This document shows, piece by piece, positions 33,549 to 42,149 of a stretch of 47,729 nt of DNA. Below the pieces are notes generated by a model. That model was not told the DNA's origin. It did not search any database and saw only the letters and a list, made by a program, of their open reading frames with translations. The position numbers and the translations under genes were made by a program. Every line of letters starts with the position of its first letter. Within the stretch, counting starts at the first letter, position 1. Location of the stretch: assembly GCF_022095675.1 (NCBI RefSeq), contig NZ_JAHYSG010000095.1, positions 1 to 47,729 on the forward strand. The letters run 5' to 3'. The stretch is from Dactylosporangium sp. AC04546. Its GTDB lineage: Bacteria; Actinomycetota; Actinomycetes; Mycobacteriales; Micromonosporaceae.

Positions 33549-35027
33549 CTATCGCGACGCCGCGGCAGCGGCACTCGCCCCAGCGATGCGCCCGAACACC
33601 GATCCTGCGGTCAGGCCGGTGCCACCCGGATAGTTGTGGTAGAACAGCCCACCGACGATCTCGCCACAGGCGAACAGGCCCGGCATCACCGTGCCTTCGG
33701 CGCTCAGAACCTGTGCTCGAGGTGTGATGCGGACGCCGCCGAACGTGAACGTCACCCCACACGTGATCTGGAACGCGAGGAACGGTCCCTCGGTGAGCGG
33801 GTTGGCCCAGTTCGACTTCGGTACCGGGAGACCCACCGTGCCGCGGCCGTCCTTCACGGTCGGGTCGAAGGGCACCTCAGCCATCACCGCCGCGTTGAAG
33901 GCCTTGACCTCGCTCAGGAATCCCTCGGGGTCCACCCCGTCGAGGCGCCCTGCGAGCTCCTCGAGGCTGGCGGCCTGGACCTTGGTGACCTCCCGGATGC
34001 GGTACTCGTCGCGGAGCAGGTGCGCCACCTGCTGGTCGAACACCTGCCAGGCGAACTGGTTGGGCTGCTCGAGGATGCGCCTGCCGTACTTGGCGTACGT
34101 GTAGTTGCGGAAGTCCGCGCCTTCGTCGACGAATCGCCGGCCGTTGGCATTGACCATGATCCCGAACGGGTAGCTGTGCTTCTGGAAGCCGTCGCCGACA
34201 GCCAGGTCGCCGTATTCGGGGGCATTGCGGTCCCATCCAACCGCGTGGCAGCCGGACCAGTGCCCGGCGGGGGAAGCGCCGGCCTCCAGCGCCATGCGAT
34301 GACCCTCGCCGGTGTTGAACCTGGTGCCGCGTACCTTCGCGAGATCCCAGCCCGGACCGAGGTAGCGCGTGCGCCACTCGGTGTTCGCCTGGAAGCCGCC
34401 GCTCGCCAGCACCACGGCGGAGGCGACGATGCTCGTCGTGACGCCGTCGACGACCGCAACGACGCCGTGCACTCCGGAGTCGTCGGCGAGCAGGCTGACG
34501 GCCCGGCTGTTGTAGAGGATCCTGACTCCGGCCCGCGCGGCGATCTCGTGCTCCATTTCCACGAGACCCGAACCACCGCCGACGACCTCGACGGTCAGCC
34601 CTCCCCAGAAGCGGAACCGGCCGTCGACCTTGAACGCCTGCCGACCGTAGGCCGGCGCGAACCGGATACCCTTGCCCGCCATCCACCTGAGGGTCTCGTG
34701 GCTGCCGTTCACCAGGACCTCGACCAGATCGGGATCCGCGCGGTAGTCGGTCACCCGCGCCATGTCGCCGAAGAACGCATCGGATCGGTAGACACCGAAG
34801 TCGGTGTTCTCGATCTCCGCGTCCGACAGGTCGGGCATCAACGCCCGCAGGTCGTCGACGCCACCGTAGACAGTCCGCATGGCGCCGGCGGTGAACGCGG
34901 TGTTGCCGCCACGCTCGGCCTCGGGGGCACGTTCCAGCACCAGCACGTCGGCCCCCGCGTCACGAGCGGCCAGAGCGGCGCACATGGCTGCGTTGCCTGC
35001 GCCGACGACAAGCACCTCTGTCTGCAT
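33549..35027 (-). CDS. FAD-dependent dehydrogenase of the fumarate-reductase flavoprotein family
   Basis: 492 residues from ATG 35027, six bases after GGAG; an adjacent ATG at 35030 is also possible. The FAD fold GAGNAA (9-14) ends at Glu32, followed by RGGNTAFTAGAM. The substrate domain has VVLASGGFQANTEW, GEGHRMALEAG, FGIMVNANGRRF and the C-terminal GLFACGEIVGGLFYHNYPGGTGLT. It belongs with the tricarballylate dehydrogenase (TcuA)/3-ketosteroid dehydrogenase branch, which removes hydrogens beside a carbonyl or carboxyl group. No haem or membrane partner is present. It stands alone behind motif site 13. Confidence 0.87.
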   Translation of the reverse strand: MQTEVLVVGAGNAAMCAALAARDAGADVLVLERAPEAERGGNTAFTAGAMRTVYGGVDDLRALMPDLSDAEIENTDFGVYRSDAFFGDMARVTDYRADPDLVEVLVNGSHETLRWMAGKGIRFAPAYGRQAFKVDGRFRFWGGLTVEVVGGGSGLVEMEHEIAARAGVRILYNSRAVSLLADDSGVHGVVAVVDGVTTSIVASAVVLASGGFQANTEWRTRYLGPGWDLAKVRGTRFNTGEGHRMALEAGASPAGHWSGCHAVGWDRNAPEYGDLAVGDGFQKHSYPFGIMVNANGRRFVDEGADFRNYTYAKYGRRILEQPNQFAWQVFDQQVAHLLRDEYRIREVTKVQAASLEELAGRLDGVDPEGFLSEVKAFNAAVMAEVPFDPTVKDGRGTVGLPVPKSNWANPLTEGPFLAFQITCGVTFTFGGVRITPRAQVLSAEGTVMPGLFACGEIVGGLFYHNYPGGTGLTAGSVFGRIAGASAAAAASR

Positions 35028-35052
35028 CATCGACTCCGCCCGACGAGAATTG

Positions 35053-35060
35053 AGTATACC
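35053..35060 (-). promoter_or_regulatory. RGTAYMCY motif, site 13
   Basis: On the minus strand, ATAATTGGTATACTCAATTC is nearly fully palindromic (AATTG...CAATT arms). It lies 25 bases upstream of the flavoprotein ATG. The 250-base gap to the Baeyer-Villiger gene holds nothing else obvious. Confidence 0.6.
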
Positions 35061-35277
35061 AATTATGGGCACAGCCTACCCGGCGACGATCACTCGTCAA
35101 CCTCCGCCGACAGGTTGCGAGGACCGTCACTCCGACGGCGCTCGTGACAGCGTGCCGGGCTGTGCGGTACGGCCAGTTCGAGAACGGGGCATCGCCGGCA
35201 GAGAGGTCCGATCCTGGCTCCGCGCAGCCCACAGCGGGGCCGCGCCGACAGGCACGGGCCCGGCTGTCACGCGCCCG

Positions 35278-36924
35278 TCAGTTGCCGCCGGCGTCCGAAC
35301 GTCGGTCGCCGGCCAGGTCGAAGCCCTCATACCCGTTGGCCGCCACCGTCGCGCACCTCTGAACGTAGGCGGGAAAGCCGAGGAGCGGCATGAACACGCG
35401 GGTCTTGCCCGGAATGTTCGCCCCCAGGTACCAGGAGTTGCAGGACGGATAGAGCGTCTTGTCGGCGACCTCGTTGACGTGTTCCACCCAGGCCACTTCG
35501 GCATCGGCGCTCGCCTCGATCGAAGCGATCCTGTGGTCCTGCAGATACTTCAGGCAGTCGCCGATCCAGTTCACGTGGTGATGGATCGAAACCATCATGT
35601 TGGTGAGCACCGACGGGCTACCCGGCCCGGTGACCGTGAAGAGATTCGGGAACCCTGGCACACCCAGGCCGAGGTAGGTACGCGGGCCCGACAACCACTT
35701 CTCCCGCAACGAGAGGCCGCCCCGGCCACGGATGTCGACGCTGAGCAGCGCTCCCGTCATGGCATCGAACCCGGTGGCGAACACGATGACATCGAGTTCG
35801 TACTCGTCAACCGCGGTCCGGATCCCTCTCGGCGTCAACCGTTCGATGGGTGCCGTCGCGACGTCGACGAGATGCACGTGCGGTCGGTTGAAGGCCTCGT
35901 AGTAGCCGGTGTCGAGGCAGATGCGTTTGCAGCCGATGATCTGGTCGGGCGACAACAGGGCCGCGACCTCGGGATCCTTGACGATCTCCCGGATCTTCCC
36001 GCGCACGAACTCGGCGGCGAACCCGTTGGCTTCCTGATCGACCATGATGTCGGCGTAGGCGCCGAGCACCCCCGGCCCGCCCCGCGCCCAGCGGGCCTCG
36101 AACTCCGCCTCGCGTTCGCTCGGCGTCGCGTCGAAGATCGAGGCAGGATTGGGCGGAACACGCCAGTTGCCTGCCGACTGCCGCAGGCTCATCTGTGCCC
36201 GGAAGCCCACATAGTCGGCTTTGATGGCGGCCTGCTCCCCCGGGTCCAGCGGATGGTTGCCCGCCGGCAGCGTGTAGGCCGCCGTGCGCTGGAAGACGTA
36301 GAGAGCCCCGGCCTGCTCGGCAATGACCGGAACCGCCTGGACGCCAGAGGAACCGGTGCCGACCACCCCGACCCGCTTGCCGGACAGATCGACACCCTCG
36401 TGCGGCCAGCGGCCGGTGTGGTAGACCTCGCCGGCGAAGGTCTCCATGCCGGCGAACCCGGGTAGGTTCGCCGACGACAGGCACCCCGAGGCCATGATGA
36501 CGAATCGGGCCAGCACCTCGCCGCCGGTCGCCGCCCGGACCGTCCATCGATCGGAGGTCTCGTCGTAGACCAGCGCCGAGACGCGGGTATCGAACTGAAT
36601 GTGGCGCCGCAGATCAAACCGGTCCGCTACATGATTGGCGTAGCGCAGGATTTCGGGTTGGGTGGCATACCGCTCCGTCCACTCCCACTCCTGCTGGAGC
36701 TCCGGCGAGAACTGATAGGAGTACTCGACGCTCTCGACGTCGCAGCGGGCACCGGGGTAGCGGTTCCAGTACCACGTTCCACCCACATCACCCCCGGCCT
36801 CGAAGACGCGCGCCCTGAGGCCGAGCTCGCGAACGCGATACAGCATCTGCATGCCCGCGAAACCAGCGCCGACGATGACCACGTCGAACTCAGTGCCACT
36901 CACGTCAACCTCCTCGGACTTCAT
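35278..36924 (-). CDS. Baeyer-Villiger monooxygenase (class B flavoprotein)
   Basis: 548 residues from ATG 36924 with GGAG seven bases upstream, a normal length. The FAD site GAGFAG is at 19-24 and the NADPH site GTGSSG at 189-194. The Baeyer-Villiger fingerprint F-x-G-x3-H-x3-W-P is exact at 163-174 (FAGEVYHTGRWP). FEAGGDVGGTWYWNRYPGARCDVES is typical of cyclohexanone/phenylacetone-type enzymes. It inserts oxygen next to a ketone to give an ester or lactone, using NADPH and O2. It is the last gene of the aldolase-DUF35-carboxylase operon. It is the strongest clue that the substrate contains a ketone, perhaps in a ring. Confidence 0.95.
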   Translation of the reverse strand: MKSEEVDVSGTEFDVVIVGAGFAGMQMLYRVRELGLRARVFEAGGDVGGTWYWNRYPGARCDVESVEYSYQFSPELQQEWEWTERYATQPEILRYANHVADRFDLRRHIQFDTRVSALVYDETSDRWTVRAATGGEVLARFVIMASGCLSSANLPGFAGMETFAGEVYHTGRWPHEGVDLSGKRVGVVGTGSSGVQAVPVIAEQAGALYVFQRTAAYTLPAGNHPLDPGEQAAIKADYVGFRAQMSLRQSAGNWRVPPNPASIFDATPSEREAEFEARWARGGPGVLGAYADIMVDQEANGFAAEFVRGKIREIVKDPEVAALLSPDQIIGCKRICLDTGYYEAFNRPHVHLVDVATAPIERLTPRGIRTAVDEYELDVIVFATGFDAMTGALLSVDIRGRGGLSLREKWLSGPRTYLGLGVPGFPNLFTVTGPGSPSVLTNMMVSIHHHVNWIGDCLKYLQDHRIASIEASADAEVAWVEHVNEVADKTLYPSCNSWYLGANIPGKTRVFMPLLGFPAYVQRCATVAANGYEGFDLAGDRRSDAGGN

Positions 36925-36964
36925 GCCAGTGCTCCAGTCGCTTGGGGTGATCAGCGAGGGCCGG

Positions 36965-38836
36965 CTACTCGCTGATCACCGCGATCAGGCGACCCGAATC
37001 GACGGTCTCGCCCGGCGATACCAGGATCTCGGTGACGGACCCGGCCACGTCGGCCGCGACGACACTCTCCATCTTCATCGCCTCGATGACACAGATCTCT
37101 TCGTGCTCAGACACCCGATCGCCTACCTCGACGAGCATCCGCACGACCGTTCCGTGCATGGGTGCCAGGATCCGCCCCGGGGAGTGCCGCACCTGCTGCG
37201 CATCTCGCGCCGCCGGTCGCTCGCGTGCGGATCCGCTGTCGCGCGTCGCTCCCGCATGGGACCACGTCGTGACCGAGGGCACACCACGGCGGGACCGCCA
37301 GTCCGCTCGCTTCGTACCCGCATCGGCGGCCGGCGCCGGTGTGAGGCCGAGGGATGCGGCCAGCCCGCGCGGATCCGAGGTCCACAGCTTGAGCGCGAAG
37401 CGCTGTCCGCCGATCTCTGCGGTGAGCTCCGGCAACTCCTGAGGAACCCCGCCCGGCTGGTCGGACGAGGTCGGGCCGGCGCTGTCGAGTGGCGACAGGT
37501 CGAGCTCATGGTCCACCCAGTTCGTCGAATGCCGGGCCGCGACGAAGTCGGGATGCTCGACGATGGCGACCTGGGCAGGGATCGTCGTCGCCACTCCCGC
37601 GATCTCGGTCTCGCCGAGCGCGCGGACCATGCGTCTCCGCGCCCGGTCGCGGTCCTGCGCCCAGACCACAACCTTGGCCACCAGGTTGTCGTAGAACGGG
37701 CTGACCGCGTCGCCGGCGACGTAGCCGGCGTCGACCCGTACTCCGGGTCCGGTCGGCGACACGAATGCGGTCAGCGTGCCGGGCGACGGGGCGAAACGGC
37801 CGCCGGCCGGGTCTTCGGCATTGACACGGACCTCGATGGCGTGACCGGTGGACCTGACGTCGGCCTGCCCGAAACCCAACGCTCCGCCACCGGCGACCCG
37901 CAGTTGCCACTCCACCAGGTCCAGGCCGGTCACCAGCTCCGTCACGGGATGCTCGACCTGCAGCCTGGTGTTCATCTCGAGGAAGTAGAACTCCTCGTCC
38001 TGGTAGAGGAACTCGACCGTCCCGACACCGACATAGGAGCAAGCGCGCGCCAGGCGCACTCCGGCCTCGCCCATCGCGCGGCGCACATGGTCGGGGAAGT
38101 CGGGCGCCGGACTCTCCTCGATCAGCTTCTGATGGCGTCGCTGGACGGAACAGTCTCGTTCGCCGAGCCAGACCACGTTGCCGTAGGTGTCTGCCAGCAC
38201 CTGCATCTCGATGTGGCGCGGGCGGGTGAGAAACCGCTCGGCGTAGAGCTCGGGACGACCGAAGTAGGCGACGGCTTCGCGCCGTGCCGACTCCATCGCC
38301 GCCGAGGCCTCCCCTGCGGAGGCGACGACCTTCATTCCTCGTCCACCGCCGCCGAAGGCCGCCTTGACCGCGACCGGCCAGCCGTGCGACTCACCGAACC
38401 CGACCAGCTCGGCAACTGAGCTCAACGCACCGGCGCCACCCGGCAGGACCGGGACATCGGCGTCTTCCGCAGCGCGCCGCGCACTGATCTTGTCGCCCAT
38501 CGTCGCGATCGCGCCGGGTGGTGGCCCGACGAAGACCACGCCCCGGTCGATCACGGCCTGCGCGAACTCGGCGTTCTCGGAGAGAAAACCATAGCCGGGG
38601 TGCACGCCGTCGGCACCTGAGCGCTCCATCAGGTCCAGGATCGCGTCGCTGTTCAGATAGCTCTCCGCCGCGGTCCGGCCGCCGAGAGCGAACGCTTCGT
38701 CGGCGAACCGTACGTGCAAGGCGTCGCGGTCCGGCTCGGAGTAGACGGCTACGGTCGACAGCCCGAGCTCCCGACACGTTCGGATGATTCGTACCGCGAT
38801 CTCGCCCCGGTTGGCGACGAGGATCTTCTTCAGCAC
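36965..38836 (-). CDS. Acyl-CoA carboxylase alpha subunit (biotin carboxylase plus biotin carrier)
   Basis: 623 residues from GTG 38836 (AAGGG upstream). The N-terminal biotin carboxylase domain has KILVANRGEIAVRIIRT, the ATP loop KAAFGGGGRGMKV, ERDCSVQRRHQKLIEESPAP and EMNTRLQVEHPVTE. The C-terminal carrier has EAMKME with the biotinylated Lys588. The joining region (about 480-550) is poorly conserved. It carboxylates biotin with ATP and bicarbonate and passes CO2 to a beta subunit. Two beta subunits are in the window (6748 and 40643); the second is divergent from this operon and is the likelier partner. Confidence 0.94.
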   Translation of the reverse strand: MLKKILVANRGEIAVRIIRTCRELGLSTVAVYSEPDRDALHVRFADEAFALGGRTAAESYLNSDAILDLMERSGADGVHPGYGFLSENAEFAQAVIDRGVVFVGPPPGAIATMGDKISARRAAEDADVPVLPGGAGALSSVAELVGFGESHGWPVAVKAAFGGGGRGMKVVASAGEASAAMESARREAVAYFGRPELYAERFLTRPRHIEMQVLADTYGNVVWLGERDCSVQRRHQKLIEESPAPDFPDHVRRAMGEAGVRLARACSYVGVGTVEFLYQDEEFYFLEMNTRLQVEHPVTELVTGLDLVEWQLRVAGGGALGFGQADVRSTGHAIEVRVNAEDPAGGRFAPSPGTLTAFVSPTGPGVRVDAGYVAGDAVSPFYDNLVAKVVVWAQDRDRARRRMVRALGETEIAGVATTIPAQVAIVEHPDFVAARHSTNWVDHELDLSPLDSAGPTSSDQPGGVPQELPELTAEIGGQRFALKLWTSDPRGLAASLGLTPAPAADAGTKRADWRSRRGVPSVTTWSHAGATRDSGSARERPAARDAQQVRHSPGRILAPMHGTVVRMLVEVGDRVSEHEEICVIEAMKMESVVAADVAGSVTEILVSPGETVDSGRLIAVISE

Positions 38837-38856
38837 GTTCTGCCCTTTCTCGGGGG

Positions 38857-39267
38857 TCAGCCGACGATCCGGAAGGCGTAGATCGACTCACCGTCGGTCT
38901 CGACGACCTCCAGCCGGACAGCGGCCCCGGACCGAACCGCGGCCGGATCGGCGGCGAGCAGGCGGGCCCGTAGCCACGGTCCTTCGTGGAGCTCCACGAT
39001 GCCGGCGATCGCGCTGACGACGGTGGCGCCGGATCGATCTGGGCGGGAATGGATCGCCGTCCAGGTGACGACGTGGCCGCCGCCCTGCGACGGTGTCCAC
39101 TCGAGATCGGGACTGCCGCATTCCGCGCAGAAGAGGACCTCCGGAGCGCTCAGGTGACCGTGCGATACGCAGCGGCGCAGCAGCAGTGTTCCTTCGGCGA
39201 GGGTGTCGAAGAACTGGGCCGATCGGTCGTCACGGGTCGCCGGCGGGAACCCACCAGATCGCGTCAT
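38857..39267 (-). CDS. DUF35 / OB-fold zinc-ribbon protein, aldolase partner
   Basis: 136 residues from ATG 39267, overlapping the stop of the thiolase homologue as ATGA. The zinc ribbon ligands appear to be Cys33, His36, Cys47 and Cys50 (RRCVSHGH and FCAECG), with histidine in place of the second cysteine. GGGHVVTWTAIHSRP and GSGAAVRLEVVE-like OB-fold strands follow. Such DUF35 proteins pair with the thiolase-like aldolases of steroid side-chain degradation. Here it follows the aldolase-like gene, the reverse of the order at 13624-15242. Confidence 0.85.
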   Translation of the reverse strand: MTRSGGFPPATRDDRSAQFFDTLAEGTLLLRRCVSHGHLSAPEVLFCAECGSPDLEWTPSQGGGHVVTWTAIHSRPDRSGATVVSAIAGIVELHEGPWLRARLLAADPAAVRSGAAVRLEVVETDGESIYAFRIVG

Positions 39268-40433
39268 CGCTGCCTCCGCTCCTTGCCCAGGATCAGCGTC
39301 GAGTGATGGTCCAGGATCCCGCCGTTGCCGCTGACCAGAGCGACCTCGTGGCGATCGACCTGACGTTCGCCGCCGTCGCCGCGCACCTGGATGACGGCCT
39401 CGGAGAGCGGTGTCATGCCCCACGCGTAGTAGCTCGACAGCTGGCCGCCACCGGTGTTCGTCGGCAATGTGCCGCCCGGGCCCAACGCGCCGCTCGAGGC
39501 GAATGCGCCTCCCTCACCCTTCTTGCAGAATCCGTAGTCTTCGAGGGTGATGATGACGGTGAAGGTGTAGCAGTCGTAGACCTCGCAGAGATCGACATCT
39601 TCGACGGTCACACCGGCCATCGACATCGCCGCCTGGCCCGACTGCCTGGCCCCCGACTCGAGGCCGAACGCGCTTCCCCGATGCATGGGATATCCAGGGT
39701 GCCCCTGGCCCCATCCCCAGATGTGGACCGGCGGCTGCCGGAGATCGACCGCCCGGTCGGCGGCGGTCACGATCACCGCGATGCCGCCGTTCGACACCAG
39801 GCAGCAATCGAGCAGACGGAACGGGTCAGCGATCATCCGCGAGGTGTGATGGTCGGCCACGGTGATCGGCTGCCGGAACTGCGCCAAGGGGTTGTGCACC
39901 GCCCAGGCCCGCTGCGCCACCGCGACCGCGGCGAAGTCGTCGTCCGTCGTGCCGAACGCATCCATGTGCCGACGAGCGGCCAGCGCGTACTGCGGGTTGG
40001 CTCCGATCAGGCCACTCGCCGGGCCGATGCTGGCGAATCCGGTACGAGGACGGGGACGCGTGTAGGCCGAAGGCTGTTCCCTGACGAGCGGCGTGTCGGC
40101 CCAGACGCACGCCACCACGCTGGCCATGTCGCTTTGGATGGCCAGCGTCGCGTACTGCATCATCCCGATTGCGGTGCTTCCGTACGCCTCGATCTGAGCG
40201 AGCATGCGCAGGTCGCGCAACCCCAGCATGCGCTGCAGGTCTGGCGTGACACCGCCGGCAGTGCCCCCGCTTACGAGGAGGCCGTCGATGTCAGCGAGGG
40301 CCATCCCCGCATCGGCCGCGGCCCGCTCGACCGCCTGTGCGGCGAACTCGCTCGCGGACGGACCGTACACCTTGCCCAACTCGGTGAGCCCGAGGCCGAC
40401 GATCGCGGTCGTCGCGTCGCCCGTTCGAGACAT
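39264..40433 (-). CDS. Thiolase-fold protein without catalytic Cys, likely acyl-CoA retro-aldolase
   Basis: 389 residues from ATG 40433; the frame extends 21 codons further but the fold begins at MSRTGDATTAIVGLG. It is an SCP2-thiolase homologue. The position of the nucleophilic cysteine is Glu82 in IEAYGSTAIG, and the C-terminal second cysteine region reads SGNGGILDHH. It keeps a Tyr-rich segment VYDCYTFTV (285-293) like the Ltp2-type aldolases that cleave tertiary hydroxyacyl-CoAs with a DUF35 partner. A retro-aldol reaction is inferred. It overlaps the DUF35 gene by four bases and heads the carboxylase and Baeyer-Villiger operon. Confidence 0.85.
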   Translation of the reverse strand: MSRTGDATTAIVGLGLTELGKVYGPSASEFAAQAVERAAADAGMALADIDGLLVSGGTAGGVTPDLQRMLGLRDLRMLAQIEAYGSTAIGMMQYATLAIQSDMASVVACVWADTPLVREQPSAYTRPRPRTGFASIGPASGLIGANPQYALAARRHMDAFGTTDDDFAAVAVAQRAWAVHNPLAQFRQPITVADHHTSRMIADPFRLLDCCLVSNGGIAVIVTAADRAVDLRQPPVHIWGWGQGHPGYPMHRGSAFGLESGARQSGQAAMSMAGVTVEDVDLCEVYDCYTFTVIITLEDYGFCKKGEGGAFASSGALGPGGTLPTNTGGGQLSSYYAWGMTPLSEAVIQVRGDGGERQVDRHEVALVSGNGGILDHHSTLILGKERRQR

Positions 40434-40581
40434 CCGGCTACCGCCCTGTCTCGACAGGACCGTGCTGCTTCGTTGGCACATGCTCCTCCGGACCATCGAC
40501 CGATACCAGTCCCACAGCCCGGCCGCCAGCGTCAGTGCTTCCGCTCGTCGATGACGAGGGACTGCGGGCTTGACGGAGTTG

Positions 40582-40589
40582 AGGATACT
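40582..40589. promoter_or_regulatory. RGTAYMCY motif, site 14
   Basis: AGGATACT in GAGGATACTGAATTTTGATG lies between the divergent aldolase-like and carboxyltransferase genes. Read on the minus strand it is AGTATCCT pointing to the aldolase operon. On the plus strand the flank equals that of site 4. One copy may control the carboxylase alpha and beta subunits together. Confidence 0.6.
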
Positions 40590-40642
40590 GAATTTTGATG
40601 TTTGAGGCTACTGTTTTGTACGCACCGGGCTATGCTCGGCAC

Positions 40643-42142
40643 ATGGCAGAGGTTGAGGCGGCACCCGAGGAGTCCACGCTGGTCGACGCACTCGCGGAAC
40701 TTCGCCATGCCCCCACCGATGCGGCGCGTTCAGAGGCTGTCGCCAAGCAGCGCGCGCGGGGTGCCTGGACGGCGCGCGAACGCATCGAGGAGCTGATCGA
40801 TCCTGGCTCGTTTCGCGAGTACGGCCTGTTGGCCAAGCCCTCACAGGCGGAGCTCATGGGCCCCGCCGACGGGATCGTCACCGGTCTCGCCCGCGTCCGC
40901 GACCGACCGGTCGCCGTGGCCTCCTACGACTACACAGTCATGGCGGGGAGCCAGGGCAACGTCAACAACATCAAGCTCAGTCGGATGCTGCAGATCGCCG
41001 ACGAGCGCAGCCTTCCGGTCGTGATCTTCGCCGAGGGCGCGGGGCACCGCGTCCAGGAGGCGACGATGCATTCGCGCGGTGGCGGCGAGGCGACCTTTCC
41101 GACGCTCGCACGCCTCTCCGGCAGAGTGCCGACCGTATGTGGTGTGCCCGGTCGCGCCTTCGCCGGCCACGCGGTCCTTGCCGGCTTGTGCGACTTCGTG
41201 GTGGCCACGCAGTACGCCGCGATCGGGATGGCGGGACCTCCCCTCGTCGAGGCCGCCCTCGGCGAGCGTCTCACGCCCGAGGAGATCGGTGCCGCCAGCA
41301 TCCACGCCACCTCCGGTGCGGCCGATGCCGTGGCCAGGGACGAGGCGGAGCTCGTCAGCCTGATCTCGGCGTACCTGTCGTATTTCGAAGGTCGCTTCGA
41401 ACCGAGCGATCCCGTGATGCCGGCGACGGCGCTGCGGTCGATCGTCCCCGCGGACCCGCGGAAGCCCTACGACGTACGCGAAGTCATCTCCGGGCTCTGC
41501 GACCTCGGTGAGCTGCTCGAGTTGCGGGCGGGTTTCGCCCGCAGCCTCGTCACCGCGCTCGGTCGGGTGGATGGCTGGCCGGTGGGCTTCGTCGCCAGCC
41601 AGCCGCTGGTTCTGGCCGGCGCCATCGACGCCGCGGCCTCGGACAAGATCTCTCGCTTCGTGAAACTGTGTGACGCGTTCGGCCTGCCCGTCGTGTTCCT
41701 CGTCGACTCTCCCGGTTTCCTCGTCGGCCCATCCGCCGAACGTTCGGCGTTGATGCGGCACAGCACCCGGGTCATCCACACGCTGACCCATACGCAGGTG
41801 CCGTTCTTCACGGCCACGCTCCGCAAGTCCTATGGCCTGGCGCACTTCGCCATGGGCGGTCGGCCACTCGGCGCCTCGATGGTCGTGGCCTGGCCCACCG
41901 CCGAGTACGGTGCGATGGGGCCGGAAGGCGCCGCCAAGGTGATCGGCGGCAACGCCGGCATCGACGCGGAGCGAGAACACTCCAAGTCACTCCGCCGAGA
42001 GGGTGCCTCGTTGAAGATGGCAGAGATCTTCGCCATCGACGACATGATCGACCCGGCGGAGACGAGAGCCACCCTCGCGGACTGGCTGGCCGCCGTGATG
42101 CCGGCCACCAAGCCGAGCCACCGACCCATCGAACCCTGGTAG
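40643..42142 (+). CDS. Acyl-CoA carboxylase, carboxyltransferase (beta) subunit, divergent type
   Basis: 499 residues from ATG 40643, where conserved sequence begins; a TATGCT box ends six bases before it. ATG 40598 would add 15 residues. It has ARERIEELIDPGSFREYG, SYDYTVMAGSQG and FVASQPLVLAGAIDAAASDKISRF, FLVDSPGFLVGPSAE and the final FAIDDMIDPAETR. It is clearly in the beta-subunit family but is shorter and far from the 6748 protein. It would accept CO2 from the biotin carrier at 36965. The CoA-transferase starts eight bases after its stop. Substrate choice is unknown. Confidence 0.9.
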   Translation: MAEVEAAPEESTLVDALAELRHAPTDAARSEAVAKQRARGAWTARERIEELIDPGSFREYGLLAKPSQAELMGPADGIVTGLARVRDRPVAVASYDYTVMAGSQGNVNNIKLSRMLQIADERSLPVVIFAEGAGHRVQEATMHSRGGGEATFPTLARLSGRVPTVCGVPGRAFAGHAVLAGLCDFVVATQYAAIGMAGPPLVEAALGERLTPEEIGAASIHATSGAADAVARDEAELVSLISAYLSYFEGRFEPSDPVMPATALRSIVPADPRKPYDVREVISGLCDLGELLELRAGFARSLVTALGRVDGWPVGFVASQPLVLAGAIDAAASDKISRFVKLCDAFGLPVVFLVDSPGFLVGPSAERSALMRHSTRVIHTLTHTQVPFFTATLRKSYGLAHFAMGGRPLGASMVVAWPTAEYGAMGPEGAAKVIGGNAGIDAEREHSKSLRREGASLKMAEIFAIDDMIDPAETRATLADWLAAVMPATKPSHRPIEPW

Positions 42143-42149
42143 TGCACCG

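Noticed and set aside
33636..35147. 503-residue plus-strand frame
   Set aside because: Antisense of the FAD-dependent dehydrogenase, no recognisable domain.
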